Positions 26,882 through 36,347 of a stretch of DNA of 64,000 nucleotides are shown piece after piece; the stretch's first letter is position 1; each line of letters opens with the position of its first letter. The translations under genes and the position numbers were made by a program. Source of the DNA: a virus; the IMG/VR virus record IMGVR_UViG_3300032215_000682, positions 51,637 to 115,636 of that record. One strand, written 5' to 3'. The notes beneath the pieces were generated by a model. It saw nothing but the letters and a program-made list of their open reading frames with translations, had not been told where the DNA came from and searched no databases.

Positions 26882-29519
26882 GGGTGGCTTTAATTTTAGA
26901 TTCTTTTTCTTTCAAATTAAGTTCTTTATCTTTTAGTTTGAGTTTGTCTCCTTCAAGTTTATTCTTCTTATTTTCAGCTTCTCTTTGTAAAGCAAGTTCT
27001 CTAATATGTTTAAGTTTTTCAAACTCTAATTTCTCAGCATCAAGAGATTGATTAGCAACATCTTGTATAAGAGCACCATCTTTAGTGTAGCCTGTAGCTT
27101 TTATTTCAGCTTCTCTAATTTTAGTTTCTCTATCAAGTTGCTTATTCATATTTTCATTTTCTCTAGCTTTTTCAGCCTCATCAGCAGCAACTTTCAATTG
27201 AGCATCTTGCATTTCTTTTTGTTGACTCTGCATAGCTTGTTCATTTTGATTAAGCTCACTTTCAGCTTGTTCTAACATCTTCTGAAGATCTTTAACACTA
27301 TTTGCAGCCACCATAGAGACAAGTTTACTCATTGGAAGCTTAGTGGTATTATTATTTATTGCAAGTTGTCTAATAGCTTCTAATTGTCTCTGAGCCTCTT
27401 GTGAATTAATTATATTAACACCCAAGTCTCTAAGCATTAAATCTGTACCATTAACTTTAATAAATGATTTACCAAGATCTGATGTAACATAAGACATTGT
27501 AATATCATCTTCTCTTAAAGCTACAAATTGAGCTATATCAAGATGCATTTTAAGCTTTCTTTTCTTATAATTATAGAATTTTTCAAAATAAGATTCTGTT
27601 TGAGCATAAGAGTTATTAACAGCTTGTGTTGTACCTGTAGCTGTTTCACTAGCTTGCACTTGTCCTGCTCTTTGTGGTGTAATTCCTATTTGCATATAAG
27701 CTTGTTGTTCTACAAGCATAGCAAGATTTATAAGAGCTTGTACTTTATCATGTTCTGACATATCCACTTGTTGAAAGTGTGCAAAGTTAGAACCTTGTGT
27801 ATTTTGAGGTCTAGCATCTACAATACCAAGCCCTAATGATTTAGCAATAGTCATAAATTTTTGAGCACCTTCTTCACTTCCCCAATCTTTTAATGAAGGA
27901 ATTATATTCACATCCATTAAAAAGAATTTACCAAGATTTTTTTGTGCTATTTCATATGCTTGATTATAAAGCATATTATAAAAGATTTGATAGGGCTTGA
28001 GCAAATCTACTAAAGCCATACTCCTACCATTTCTATTATTAAATATTTGTCCACAAACAGGAAGTTTAGAATTAAAAGGATTGTAATCACCTTTAAATTG
28101 GAATTCATTAGGAGCTATATCTAAATATATAGCCATTCCTTTCCTCTTTTCTTGATCCATATTGTAATTAGCATTAATTTTAATGCCTTTCCAAGTTTGA
28201 GGTGCCCATGTCCAACATATTGTATTAGGCTCATCAGAATCTCTAAAAGATTTATCTACTATTTCTATATCAAATAATTTAGGATTGAAATTCTCATCTA
28301 CTATATGTACTATAGGCTCTCCTGTTTGTTCATCTAATAGAATAAGCTTACCAATTTTTCTTTGAGATCTCCAATAAGCTTCTGTCACTTGAACTAAATC
28401 TCTTTGTGTAAAATAGTGATTAGAGCCATATAATAAATTATTTTCATTAGCTGCATCAAGAGAAGGAATACCTGCAAGAGGAAGTCCTGAATGTGGATCA
28501 AATCCTAATGTATTCACTTGACTAGCAAAATCTCTATACCCATCCCAAGGATACATTGTAGCATTAAAAAATTCTGTATAAACATCTTCAGATGTACCTT
28601 TCTTATAATATTCTGGATAGAGGCTTTCTATTTCATCTTGAGTCATTTTCCATCCATATCTATCTATTATTTGAGCTTTAGATATAAAAAACACTCTTCC
28701 TATAAAATCTCCTTCTTCTAAATATCTTACTTCAGGACTATAATGAAAGAATGTATTTATTGGATTCCAATTCTCAACATCATATCCTGTAGATGTTAAA
28801 TAATAATGTGCAAAACATCTATCTGCCACTAAAACATCTTCAAATTGTTCTTGTTCTTTTTCTCTTATATAAAGCTTCTCTGTATCATTAAGAATAATAC
28901 TCTCACCCCATGATTCAGCAGCACTTCTATAGTCATATCTCATGTATTTTTCAATAGACTTAGGTGTTAGCTCTTGTTCTTTCTGTTGTAAATCTTTTTG
29001 ATAAGCATCTGCTTCTTCTTGACTTTGAAAGTCTTTTTTATTAACATCAACACCTTGTCTCTGAAGTTTCATCATCACTTCTTTATGCACTTCTCCTTGC
29101 ATATAAGATTGTAACATTTCTGTTTTAGTTCTAAGGAATTCAGAATCTGCTTCATTGCCAGAAGCACTCACCCTAAATATATCAGGTCTTTTTATAAATT
29201 CTCCCACTAGAATATTAACAGCTTTAGATGTAATATCATAATGCTTTAAATATTTAGGAATGGAAAATTCTTGAGCAACAGTGCTAGACAAATCTGCTAT
29301 ATCTTCTTTATCAAAATAATGTTCAGCAATAAATCTGCCTTTGATTATTTCATAATTTTCTTTAAGAGCAAGATTTTGAACAAATTGTATTCTGCCTATG
29401 CTCTCTAATGAATCCATACAGTCTTTACCCCACTTTCCCTTGTCTTGTAACTTTCTTTTTAAAGGTACTTGTTGTGGCGGAAGTTGAGCGTTTATACTTT
29501 TGTTTATATTATTTAACAT
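26820..29519 (-). CDS. Portal protein
   Basis: 899 residues, immediately downstream of the large terminase (7 bp). The body up to about residue 690 has the mixed alpha/beta layout and length of crAss-like portals (for example DLLKPYQIFYNMLYNQAYEIAQKNLGKFFLMDVNIIPS and QVQASETATGTTQAVNNSYAQTESYF). The last 200 residues are an unusually long, charged coiled coil of Lys/Glu/Gln repeats, which may form the barrel inside the head. Forms the DNA entry/exit dodecamer and docks the terminase. Confidence 0.82.
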   Translation of the reverse strand: MLNNINKSINAQLPPQQVPLKRKLQDKGKWGKDCMDSLESIGRIQFVQNLALKENYEIIKGRFIAEHYFDKEDIADLSSTVAQEFSIPKYLKHYDITSKAVNILVGEFIKRPDIFRVSASGNEADSEFLRTKTEMLQSYMQGEVHKEVMMKLQRQGVDVNKKDFQSQEEADAYQKDLQQKEQELTPKSIEKYMRYDYRSAAESWGESIILNDTEKLYIREKEQEQFEDVLVADRCFAHYYLTSTGYDVENWNPINTFFHYSPEVRYLEEGDFIGRVFFISKAQIIDRYGWKMTQDEIESLYPEYYKKGTSEDVYTEFFNATMYPWDGYRDFASQVNTLGFDPHSGLPLAGIPSLDAANENNLLYGSNHYFTQRDLVQVTEAYWRSQRKIGKLILLDEQTGEPIVHIVDENFNPKLFDIEIVDKSFRDSDEPNTICWTWAPQTWKGIKINANYNMDQEKRKGMAIYLDIAPNEFQFKGDYNPFNSKLPVCGQIFNNRNGRSMALVDLLKPYQIFYNMLYNQAYEIAQKNLGKFFLMDVNIIPSLKDWGSEEGAQKFMTIAKSLGLGIVDARPQNTQGSNFAHFQQVDMSEHDKVQALINLAMLVEQQAYMQIGITPQRAGQVQASETATGTTQAVNNSYAQTESYFEKFYNYKKRKLKMHLDIAQFVALREDDITMSYVTSDLGKSFIKVNGTDLMLRDLGVNIINSQEAQRQLEAIRQLAINNNTTKLPMSKLVSMVAANSVKDLQKMLEQAESELNQNEQAMQSQQKEMQDAQLKVAADEAEKARENENMNKQLDRETKIREAEIKATGYTKDGALIQDVANQSLDAEKLEFEKLKHIRELALQREAENKKNKLEGDKLKLKDKELNLKEKESKIKATLERERIQADKQIAKARKPSK

Positions 29520-29526
29520 TTATTAT

Positions 29527-31620
29527 TTATTTTATTCCTGTAAAAGGAGAATTATTATATTTTCTTTTATTTTCACTAAAAGGATTATTTATTTTTTGAC
29601 TTTCCATTCCTATAAATGGTGTTGTGATATGTCTTTTAGGAATATAAGTTTCACTTTTTCCAATAGAAGCTACATCAAAATTTGTTAATGGTGTTGCTAT
29701 ATCTAAGTATCTTGCTGCTGTTAAACAATGCCCAAAACCAATGATTCTATCATAGTTTCCATCATGCACACCTTTATTACTAGAAGATTTACCCTTATAT
29801 TCTATCATTTCTTCAAGAAGCATTACATCTGGAATTCTACAACATCCCATTTTTATTACTTCTTCCCCATCTTTATCATACATGTATATTTCTTCTTTGG
29901 TGTATTCCACCATAATATTCATGTAATATTTTTGATTAACTGTTGTAGCAGCAAGTCCTTTATTTCTTTTAGCAAATGTTAGAGGATTTATTTGTTTAGC
30001 AAGTTCTTGGGATTCTAATAGAAGATGATCTTTATTTTTTAAATAAAAATATTGTATAAGAGTTTTATCTTCATTCTCTGGAAGTCCTAGAGCATTATAA
30101 TATTCACATACATCTACACAAAGTCTATGAAAATCTTTCACTTCTTTACATCTTCCTGTAAAAGAACAAACAACACTATTTTGATATTCTCCAAGAGGTG
30201 TATACATTCTTTTAAAAACATATATACTTCCTAAAGAGTTTATTTTATCACTAGATTCATTTTCATTATAAGGGTCAATTCCTACAACATAAGTTCCAAA
30301 TGGTAGTCCTTCTATTGGATGCTCATATATAACTACAGGAGCTTCTTTAATATCTTTAGGGCCAACAGGAAATTTTAATATTGGTTTTAAATTAGATTCT
30401 TTATATTCTACTTTATTATTTTCATCTCTATATAATTGTACACATAAAGGTTCATAGTGTTTTTCTAATTCATTTTTATGACCTTTAATAGCATCAACAG
30501 GAAAATTGTTATTAGAATCTGAAAGGAAAACATCATCTACTGTAAGTGGGTAGTACATCTTCCACTTGTGGTACATTGCTGTATCATTAGAATTTAAAAA
30601 TGCATCAAGTTCTTTTTTTATTGTTTCTCTAGCTAATACTTTATCAGATATTTTTATAGTGGTAATCCATAATTCTGAATCTTTAGGTATTTCTAATAGA
30701 ACACTAGTGTCAAGCAGGTGTTGAGCAAGTGTTGTTATATACTTACAATCACTTCTGTATTCTCCTGATAAAAATATACCTGTCACTCTACCATCTTCTT
30801 GTACTTCAGAAATTAGATTATGAGCATCTGGATTAAAGAATAATTGTTTAGCATCAAAAGCATTTTCAACATTACCTCCTGTACCCATTAGCATTGGAAT
30901 ACAAGTCCATCCAAATTCATTAAGCATTGCTGGTTTAGAACCTATAAATGCTGAAAGAAATTCTGCCTTACCTATTTCATCCCATATATTACATTTAAGT
31001 CTTGAAACACCAGCAGCCTTTTCTGTACTTTTACCTCCTGATGTATTTCTAATCACATATTGAGAATACACATCATTATCATTATTCTTTCTTTTAACTC
31101 CAAGTAACACCCTCTCATCACTCCAATCTCTTGTAATCCTTGGTATTCTAAATGGTTTAGAACAATTTAATAGACCATAATCAAGAGAAGCTGTTAAGTT
31201 ATTAAGGTCATCTTTACTTGTTCCCATTAAAAGATTTTGACCTCCTTTAAATAATATACCAGATCTACCTGCATAAGAAGATTGTACTGTCGTCTTACTG
31301 AATTGTCTAAGGCCCATTATTCCTATACCTTTTCTTGTTCTTTCAGCTTCTAATAGAATGTCATTAAACTTTAATTCATTATCTCTAAAAGTAGGTGTAA
31401 TAGTAATGGGTACAGGTTCTCCCCAATCAGAAAGTTTAGAACCTTCTATCTTCCAATGATTAAGATGCCAATAAAGCCATCCTGACATTTGCCATCCATC
31501 AATATTAATTCCTCTCTCTACTTTTCTTCTTTCTTCATTCCAGAATTCTTTATATCCAACATCATCTGGATGCCAGGGAATTGTTTTCTCATCCATGTGG
31601 ATGAACATTTGTACATTCAT
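29527..31620 (-). CDS. terL: Terminase large subunit
   Basis: 697 residues. N-terminal ATPase with adenine/Walker A region GIMGLRQFSKTT (residues 100-111; a variant P-loop lacking the GKS form) and Walker B KCNIWDEIGKAEF (about 207-219). C-terminal RNase H-like nuclease starts at FGTYVVGIDPYNE (first catalytic Asp) near residue 440. Packages DNA into the head through the portal encoded next. It overlaps nothing and starts 1 bp after the upstream small gene stop. Confidence 0.9.
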   Translation of the reverse strand: MNVQMFIHMDEKTIPWHPDDVGYKEFWNEERRKVERGINIDGWQMSGWLYWHLNHWKIEGSKLSDWGEPVPITITPTFRDNELKFNDILLEAERTRKGIGIMGLRQFSKTTVQSSYAGRSGILFKGGQNLLMGTSKDDLNNLTASLDYGLLNCSKPFRIPRITRDWSDERVLLGVKRKNNDNDVYSQYVIRNTSGGKSTEKAAGVSRLKCNIWDEIGKAEFLSAFIGSKPAMLNEFGWTCIPMLMGTGGNVENAFDAKQLFFNPDAHNLISEVQEDGRVTGIFLSGEYRSDCKYITTLAQHLLDTSVLLEIPKDSELWITTIKISDKVLARETIKKELDAFLNSNDTAMYHKWKMYYPLTVDDVFLSDSNNNFPVDAIKGHKNELEKHYEPLCVQLYRDENNKVEYKESNLKPILKFPVGPKDIKEAPVVIYEHPIEGLPFGTYVVGIDPYNENESSDKINSLGSIYVFKRMYTPLGEYQNSVVCSFTGRCKEVKDFHRLCVDVCEYYNALGLPENEDKTLIQYFYLKNKDHLLLESQELAKQINPLTFAKRNKGLAATTVNQKYYMNIMVEYTKEEIYMYDKDGEEVIKMGCCRIPDVMLLEEMIEYKGKSSSNKGVHDGNYDRIIGFGHCLTAARYLDIATPLTNFDVASIGKSETYIPKRHITTPFIGMESQKINNPFSENKRKYNNSPFTGIK

Positions 31621-31621
31621 A

Positions 31622-31939
31622 TTAATCTTCTTTCATCATAAATGACATTTCTACATCACCTTTAGTAGCAAGTTTTTTCTTATCTTCTTTCTCTCTTAAT
31701 TCATCTAAAGCTGATAACATCTTAGGAAGTTTTTCCATAATAAATGCAACAGTTTTTAATTGATCATTTTTTGAATTAATTATACCATTAACAACTCGCC
31801 CATTTGGTAATTCTTTAGGCCCATATTCATGTTGTAAATCATCTAAATTATAAGTATCAAGAGCTTTCCTCATTGATGCTATTTTATCTTCTAAATATTG
31901 TAATTCTAATGAAATATAATTTCCTTTATTTACTGCCAT
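31622..31939 (-). CDS. Small helical protein upstream of terL
   Basis: 105 residues, helical and charged (YISLELQYLEDKIASMRKALDTYNLDDL...LKTVAFIMEKLPKMLSALDELREKEDKKK). Located directly before terL, the usual place of a small terminase subunit, but no helix-turn-helix is obvious. Overlaps the GIY-YIG gene by 14 bp. Confidence 0.5.
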   Translation of the reverse strand: MAVNKGNYISLELQYLEDKIASMRKALDTYNLDDLQHEYGPKELPNGRVVNGIINSKNDQLKTVAFIMEKLPKMLSALDELREKEDKKKLATKGDVEMSFMMKED

Positions 31940-32618
31940 AATAATCTTTTTTAAATACCCATTTAAAATCTTTATAAATTTCTTTTGATTTAATTGCTTT
32001 ACCTATCATTGGAGCACACATATTGATGCTCTTAGAAGCTTCTTTTACTGTACCAAATTCTTCTACAATAATATTAGTTATAGGATTTAATTTTAAAACA
32101 GCTTTGGCTACATAACTATCTTTACCTTTTCTACCAATTAAATCTGTCCTTTTATAAATTAAATCTTTCATCTTTTGTTTCTTAGATTCAGAACCTTTCA
32201 TACCAGTTCTTATCTTAGAAAATTTTTTACTTAGTTCTTTAGAAATTTTATAACCTTTTCTTCCATTTCCACTTTTACCACCTTCTGTAAAATTAACAAG
32301 TTCTCCTGTCTTTAATTTTCTTCTACCATAAAGTTTTATTAATTCTACCTCTCTAGCTAAACATTCTTTTCTATTATCAAATTCTTCTATAATTTCTATA
32401 TTATATCTATACTTATTAGCTACTCTTTTCCAATACCCACTTCTATTTTTAAAATTACAAGCTCTACCATAATATCCTTTATATTCACAAGTACCAATTC
32501 CTATGTAAAATATTCTATTAGTATCTGCTCTGGCATGTTGATAAAGATAATATTTTTTATTTACAAAATCACAATTTATTATAATACTATCACAACTAGA
32601 CTCACTATCAATTTCCAT
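31926..32618 (-). CDS. GIY-YIG homing endonuclease
   Basis: 230 residues. YYLYQHARADTNRIFYIGIGTC (residues 16-37) is a GIY-YIG variant, followed by Arg/Glu-containing FKNRSGYWKRVANKY and IIEEFDNRKECLAREVELIKLYG where the catalytic Arg and Glu are expected. C-terminus has NUMOD-like DNA-binding repeats (ISKELSKKFSKIRTGMKG, FGTVKEASKSINMCAPMIGKAI). A free-standing selfish gene inserted between small genes, overlapping 11-14 bp on each side. Confidence 0.8.
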   Translation of the reverse strand: MEIDSESSCDSIIINCDFVNKKYYLYQHARADTNRIFYIGIGTCEYKGYYGRACNFKNRSGYWKRVANKYRYNIEIIEEFDNRKECLAREVELIKLYGRRKLKTGELVNFTEGGKSGNGRKGYKISKELSKKFSKIRTGMKGSESKKQKMKDLIYKRTDLIGRKGKDSYVAKAVLKLNPITNIIVEEFGTVKEASKSINMCAPMIGKAIKSKEIYKDFKWVFKKDYYGSK

Positions 32619-32946
32619 TCTCTAATATTTTTTTAAGTTCAGAATAATATTCTATCTTTCCATCTTTAATTTCCACCATTCCTCCAAGAGCATACTGTAA
32701 TGAGTCTAATTTAGCTTTCATTTCTACTGTTAACACTTCTTCTAAGACACTTTCACATTCTATTTGAAGAATACTACACACCACTTTAAATTCAGCCTCT
32801 AATGCCATTATTTTAGTTATTAGAGCACCGAGTTTAATTTTATCAGATTGTGTTTTAACATCATTCTTTAATTTATCAATCTCAGGATTAATAATTCCAA
32901 TATCATTTAGTATTTTTTCTAATCTTTTTATTAACTTTTCCTTCAT
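32608..32946 (-). CDS. Helical hypothetical protein
   Basis: 112 residues, mainly helical (LIKRLEKILNDIGIINPEIDKLKNDVKTQSDKIKLG). Coiled-coil-like and acidic/basic mixed; could be a small terminase or assembly factor since it precedes the packaging genes. Not recognised. Confidence 0.5.
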   Translation of the reverse strand: MKEKLIKRLEKILNDIGIINPEIDKLKNDVKTQSDKIKLGALITKIMALEAEFKVVCSILQIECESVLEEVLTVEMKAKLDSLQYALGGMVEIKDGKIEYYSELKKILENGN

Positions 32947-33055
32947 ATATTAATTCTAATTTACCTTTTATTTCTTTATAATAATTACCTGTTATTTTAT
33001 CATAGAATACATTACCAAGTAATTCTTCTAATTCTTCTTTTTTAATATTTTCCAT
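32903..33055 (-). CDS. 50-residue hypothetical protein
   Basis: Starts MENIKKEELEELLGNVFYDKITG and ends in a basic tail (GKVNKKIRKNTK). Overlaps the downstream gene by 44 bp and the upstream gene by 14 bp. Supported by A-rich upstream sequence and close packing; function unknown. Confidence 0.45.
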   Translation of the reverse strand: MENIKKEELEELLGNVFYDKITGNYYKEIKGKLELIYEGKVNKKIRKNTK

Positions 33056-33278
33056 TTATATTTTTTGCTATAAAATAAATTGCTTCAGTGGTATCTTCCA
33101 AATCAAATTCTTCTTTTATTTTATTCAAATAAACTTCTAATTTTTTAGATTTCTTTTTTAATTTTCTAGGCAATCTTTTAACAGTATAAGGAATACTAAA
33201 GGTCACACCACTTGGTTCTATCTCAGTCATTTTAAAAGGAGAGGTGTTAATTAAATTAATTTCATTTATATCTATCAT
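33042..33278 (-). CDS. 78-residue hypothetical protein
   Basis: Short protein with basic middle (YTVKRLPRKLKKKSKKLEVYL) and acidic end. Compact operon gene of the pre-packaging cluster; no domain recognised. Confidence 0.5.
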   Translation of the reverse strand: MIDINEINLINTSPFKMTEIEPSGVTFSIPYTVKRLPRKLKKKSKKLEVYLNKIKEEFDLEDTTEAIYFIAKNINGKY

Positions 33279-33292
33279 ATTTTAATATTTTT

Positions 33293-33721
33293 TCATTTCA
33301 ATAATTCAAGTTCTTCTTGTTCTGAAAATGTACACACTGGATCTAAATTATTAAAAATTTTATCCATCTTTGTACATATAATGACTTTTCCTTCTTTATC
33401 TAAACTCAAATAAGTTTCATTAGAAAATTCAGTATTAAGTCTTGGTATACTATTACAACTTTCTATTTTATTACCTTTACCTCCATAAGCTTTTGGATAA
33501 TCAAAAGGATTAGCTCTTGTTGCTGTTAAATTAACACCCTTAATAATAGATATTTTAGGTAGAGTAAATAATTTCTTAAAATTATTATAACTTTTCCAAA
33601 ATATATTTTTAAAAGATTGTGTATAATTAGGATTAATTATATAAAATTTTCCACTTCTAATTGGAATACTAATTGTAATTCTATTCCATTGAATATCTAT
33701 TTTTTGTATCTTTTGTTCCAT
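33293..33721 (-). CDS. Hypothetical protein
   Basis: 142 residues when started at the ATG at 33721 (MEQKIQKIDIQWNRITISI), which follows the upstream stop by 4 bp; a longer form from 33772 would overlap the neighbour by 47 bp and is less likely. Contains an interesting middle NLTATRANPFDYPKAYGGKGNKIES. No known family seen. Confidence 0.5.
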   Translation of the reverse strand: MEQKIQKIDIQWNRITISIPIRSGKFYIINPNYTQSFKNIFWKSYNNFKKLFTLPKISIIKGVNLTATRANPFDYPKAYGGKGNKIESCNSIPRLNTEFSNETYLSLDKEGKVIICTKMDKIFNNLDPVCTFSEQEELELLK

Positions 33722-33725
33722 AATA

Positions 33726-34010
33726 TTAATATTTTCTAACATATTCAAAATCTTCTGAAAATTCTCCATCACCTAAATAAGATTGTTCTAATTCTCTTTC
33801 ATATTCTTCTAGTCTTTTCATATACTTATCATTAGACCAATAATGAGGACTACTTCCATCACCTTTACTTCTAAGTATATTATTTCTATGTTGTGCAATA
33901 GGTATATCTGGATAGGTTTCTGCTATTGAAGCTTCTTTATTAATAATAGCACTTCTCAAATATCTTTCTGGTTTTGCTTCTTTAAATTCTCTTATTGTTT
34001 GTTCTTGCAT
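33726..34010 (-). CDS. 94-residue hypothetical protein
   Basis: Acidic at the C-terminus (YERELEQSYLGDGEFSEDFEYVRKY), with IPIAQHRNNILRSKGDGSSPHYW in the middle. 6 bp from the GIY-YIG gene stop. Unknown function. Confidence 0.5.
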   Translation of the reverse strand: MQEQTIREFKEAKPERYLRSAIINKEASIAETYPDIPIAQHRNNILRSKGDGSSPHYWSNDKYMKRLEEYERELEQSYLGDGEFSEDFEYVRKY

Positions 34011-34016
34011 TTTGAT

Positions 34017-34700
34017 TTATTTATTAATTTTTAAATTATATTTACTCTTAATATCTCTATAATTATTTTCTTTAAATAATGTATTATGTATTGTTGCAAA
34101 TAAAATATTCAATTTTTTAGATATTTCTAATATTGAAAAATTTTCATTATACATTTTAAATATTTCTATAATTATTTCTTCTGAATATCTTCTTCTTATA
34201 TTAGGTTTTCCTTTAGTACAATTTATTATTGATAATATTTGTTTTTCTGTTTTTGGTCTTTTACCTAATTTCTTTCCATTTTCTATAACTAATTTAGAAG
34301 CTACTCTACCCTCTTTCCATTTAATACCCTTTTTTGTACTACTCATTTTTTCTCTAACTTCTTTAATAGGTGAATATGTACCTTTTCCACCATTATTACT
34401 ATTTACGAGTTTAGCTCCTAGAGATTTAAAAAGTAATATAGTTTCTATTTCACATTCATTTATACTTTCTAATTTTACACATCTTAATATTTCCATATTA
34501 ATAGTATTACCTTTAAGTAATTCAAATTGAATCCATTTATGCTTATAATATTTTAATCTCTTACTCTCACAAATATGACTTCTTAATCTTGCTTTAGGAT
34601 TTTTTGAATACCCTATATATCTAATAATATTATTACTAGAAGATTTTAATCCATAAATATAACTAATTTCAGTGTAATTATTCATATTACCATTTGCCAA
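34017..34700 (-). CDS. GIY-YIG homing endonuclease
   Basis: 227 residues. YIYGLKSSSNNIIRYIGYSKNPKARLRSH (from residue 10) carries both GIY and YIG halves plus the conserved Arg. INECEIETILLFKSLGAKLVNSNNGGKG contains the expected Glu and the Asn-Gly-rich linker, and the C-terminus has a helix-turn-helix-like stretch (IIIEIFKMYNENFSILEISKKLNILFATIHNTL). A second free-standing endonuclease in the same small-gene operon; overlaps the upstream gene by 14 bp. Confidence 0.82.
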   Translation of the reverse strand: MANGNMNNYTEISYIYGLKSSSNNIIRYIGYSKNPKARLRSHICESKRLKYYKHKWIQFELLKGNTINMEILRCVKLESINECEIETILLFKSLGAKLVNSNNGGKGTYSPIKEVREKMSSTKKGIKWKEGRVASKLVIENGKKLGKRPKTEKQILSIINCTKGKPNIRRRYSEEIIIEIFKMYNENFSILEISKKLNILFATIHNTLFKENNYRDIKSKYNLKINK

Positions 34701-34899
34701 GAGGGCAACTTATTTTTTCTTTACTTTCAACATTACTCATTGACTTCATTAAAAGTGGACATTGACATATACCACATTTATCATCTTCAACATCTTTATC
34801 CCAATCAAAAGTTTCACTATTATAAGACTGTCTATTAGGACATGTCTTACATATCTCAAGTCTAGCTTTTGATATTTTTTCTATTTCTTCTATTTTCAT
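34687..34899 (-). CDS. 70-residue zinc-binding protein
   Basis: Cys pattern CKTCPN...CGICQCP...SCPLGKW gives a probable zinc site seen in many small phage proteins of Bacteroidota. Overlaps the next gene by one base. Function unknown. Confidence 0.6.
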   Translation of the reverse strand: MKIEEIEKISKARLEICKTCPNRQSYNSETFDWDKDVEDDKCGICQCPLLMKSMSNVESKEKISCPLGKW

Positions 34900-35267
34900 T
34901 ACTCTGCTATTTGTATTATTTTAAGCATTGAATACTGTACATCATTTATAGTAAAGTCATAACAGCACCAAGGTAATCCTCCTAATATAACTTGATTCAT
35001 TTCTCTACTTCCTTTATTACTATCTAAATTCTTATCATATTGGATTTTAAACTTTCCTTTTGGAGTTAGATAATAAAATTCTTCATAATTTGGTATTGTT
35101 ATATTACCATTATTTTGAACTAAATTTACAAATTTAGGGAATATCTCTTCTATAAATATTCTAGTTAATTCACTAGTTGCTCCTCTTCCTGTTTTAATAA
35201 TAACATCTCCTTCTGGTAGAATATCTATTATTTCTTCTTTATTTTTACTTATTATTTCAAATTTCAT
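34899..35267 (-). CDS. Hypothetical protein
   Basis: 122 residues; contains DVIIKTGRGATSELTRIFIEEIFPKF and a C-terminal PWCCYDFTINDVQYSMLKIIQ. Soluble alpha/beta. The start codon overlaps the stop of the interrupted frame upstream. Not recognised. Confidence 0.5.
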   Translation of the reverse strand: MKFEIISKNKEEIIDILPEGDVIIKTGRGATSELTRIFIEEIFPKFVNLVQNNGNITIPNYEEFYYLTPKGKFKIQYDKNLDSNKGSREMNQVILGGLPWCCYDFTINDVQYSMLKIIQIAE

Positions 35268-35512
35268 GTTTTCGATTTATTTTTTTGTTCAAACTTTTTA
35301 AATTTAGTTTTACTACACACTGTAAATAATACATTTGTAAAACTAACATCATCTATTATAAAACCATCTTCTCCAAAATGTTCTTCTATAAAATTAGTAA
35401 GTTTTTCTTTTTAAATTTTTGTTAATCTTATTTGCATATCTATCGCAACTTTTCCTATATTGTATTTATGATTAGTTATTTTTTTAAATAAAAATTGTCC
35501 TATTCTTTTCAT
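35264..35512 (-). pseudogene. Gene interrupted by one in-frame TAA
   Basis: A continuous frame from the ATG at 35512 to the TGA at 35264 is broken only by TAA at codon 34 (35411-35413). Both halves look coding: MKRIGQFLFKKITNHKYNIG before, KEKLTNFIEEHFGEDGFIID after. The end overlaps the next start by 4 bp as in intact neighbours. Either a recent nonsense mutation, a sequencing or assembly error, or a 33-residue peptide followed by a dead remnant. Confidence 0.5.
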
Positions 35513-35539
35513 TTTAATATTTTATATATTTTCCATAAT

Positions 35540-35635
35540 TTATTTTAGTAGTTTATATATCTTCCATCTAATAAAATTAGTCCATCCTTCTATTATTTCT
35601 TTTCTATGTTTCCAAATGTATATTATTCTTTTCAT
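35540..35635 (-). CDS. 31-residue basic peptide
   Basis: MKRIIYIWKHRKEIIEGWTNFIRWKIYKLLK, amphipathic and basic; its ATG overlaps the stop of the upstream gene (ATGA). The similar start of the next reading frame (MKRIGQFLFKK) hints at a small duplication. Tentative because of its size. Confidence 0.4.
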   Translation of the reverse strand: MKRIIYIWKHRKEIIEGWTNFIRWKIYKLLK

Positions 35636-35979
35636 TTTTCTTCTTCATATTTATTTACTAAATCTAATAGATATTCCATAAACTTTTCTTTTGTTTTCTT
35701 ATCTATATCTTGTAAAGAATTCCAACACCAAACACAATCATAGTCTGTAGCTCTATCATAAACAAATTTACCTGCTATAGGAAATACTAAATAAACTCCA
35801 AAATCTTCATAAAAACTTTTTTGAAAAAGAAACACATCTTTTAATTGTCCTAAATCACTAAAAGTATTACTAATACTATCCTTAAAGTTATCAAATTCAG
35901 AATTATAAATAAGAGTATTATTTTGGAAATTATCCCAGTCTTTACTCTTTATATACTCACTTAATATTATTTCTTCCAT
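35632..35979 (-). CDS. Hypothetical protein
   Basis: 115 residues, acidic, with YLVFPIAGKFVYDRATDYDCVWCWNSLQDIDKKTKEKF. Possible small alpha/beta fold; 23-bp overlap with the upstream gene. Function unknown. Confidence 0.5.
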   Translation of the reverse strand: MEEIILSEYIKSKDWDNFQNNTLIYNSEFDNFKDSISNTFSDLGQLKDVFLFQKSFYEDFGVYLVFPIAGKFVYDRATDYDCVWCWNSLQDIDKKTKEKFMEYLLDLVNKYEEEK

Positions 35980-36346
35980 ATTTTTCTTTTCTTGCTAAAT
36001 AAACATGTCTTAATGATTCTAATTGTTTCCAACATGCTCTTAATTTCAATGTAACATCAGTTTCCATATTTACTATTTGTGGATAGCCAAGTCTATATCT
36101 TTCTGATTTTCTTAACCTTCTTGCTATATTAATTAAATCTCTTGTGTATTTTCTAAGAGAAGAATTATTAGTATAGAATATTCCAAGATGCTTAACTTCT
36201 AAAACAGGAAAAGATGAAGTGTCTATTTGTTTTTTAAACTCCCTCCAAAACATTTCATTGATAATTTCTATCTTTTCAAAATCTTTAATAGGACATTTAT
36301 CATTCTTTGCTACTTTATGATTTATATAAGCTAAGTTTCCTAACAT
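35957..36346 (-). CDS. Hypothetical protein, possible IHF/HU-like
   Basis: 129 residues from the ATG at 36346 (MLGNLAYINHKVAK), which follows the previous stop by 1 bp; an upstream start would overlap 40 bp. FWREFKKQIDTSSFPVLEVKHLGIFYTNNSSLRKYTRDLINIARRLRKS faintly recalls the G-x-F beta-arm start and basic helix of HU/IHF-type proteins, which crAss-like phages are known to encode. Weak evidence; may be unrelated. Confidence 0.45.
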   Translation of the reverse strand: MLGNLAYINHKVAKNDKCPIKDFEKIEIINEMFWREFKKQIDTSSFPVLEVKHLGIFYTNNSSLRKYTRDLINIARRLRKSERYRLGYPQIVNMETDVTLKLRACWKQLESLRHVYLARKEKYGRNNIK

Positions 36347-36347
36347 A

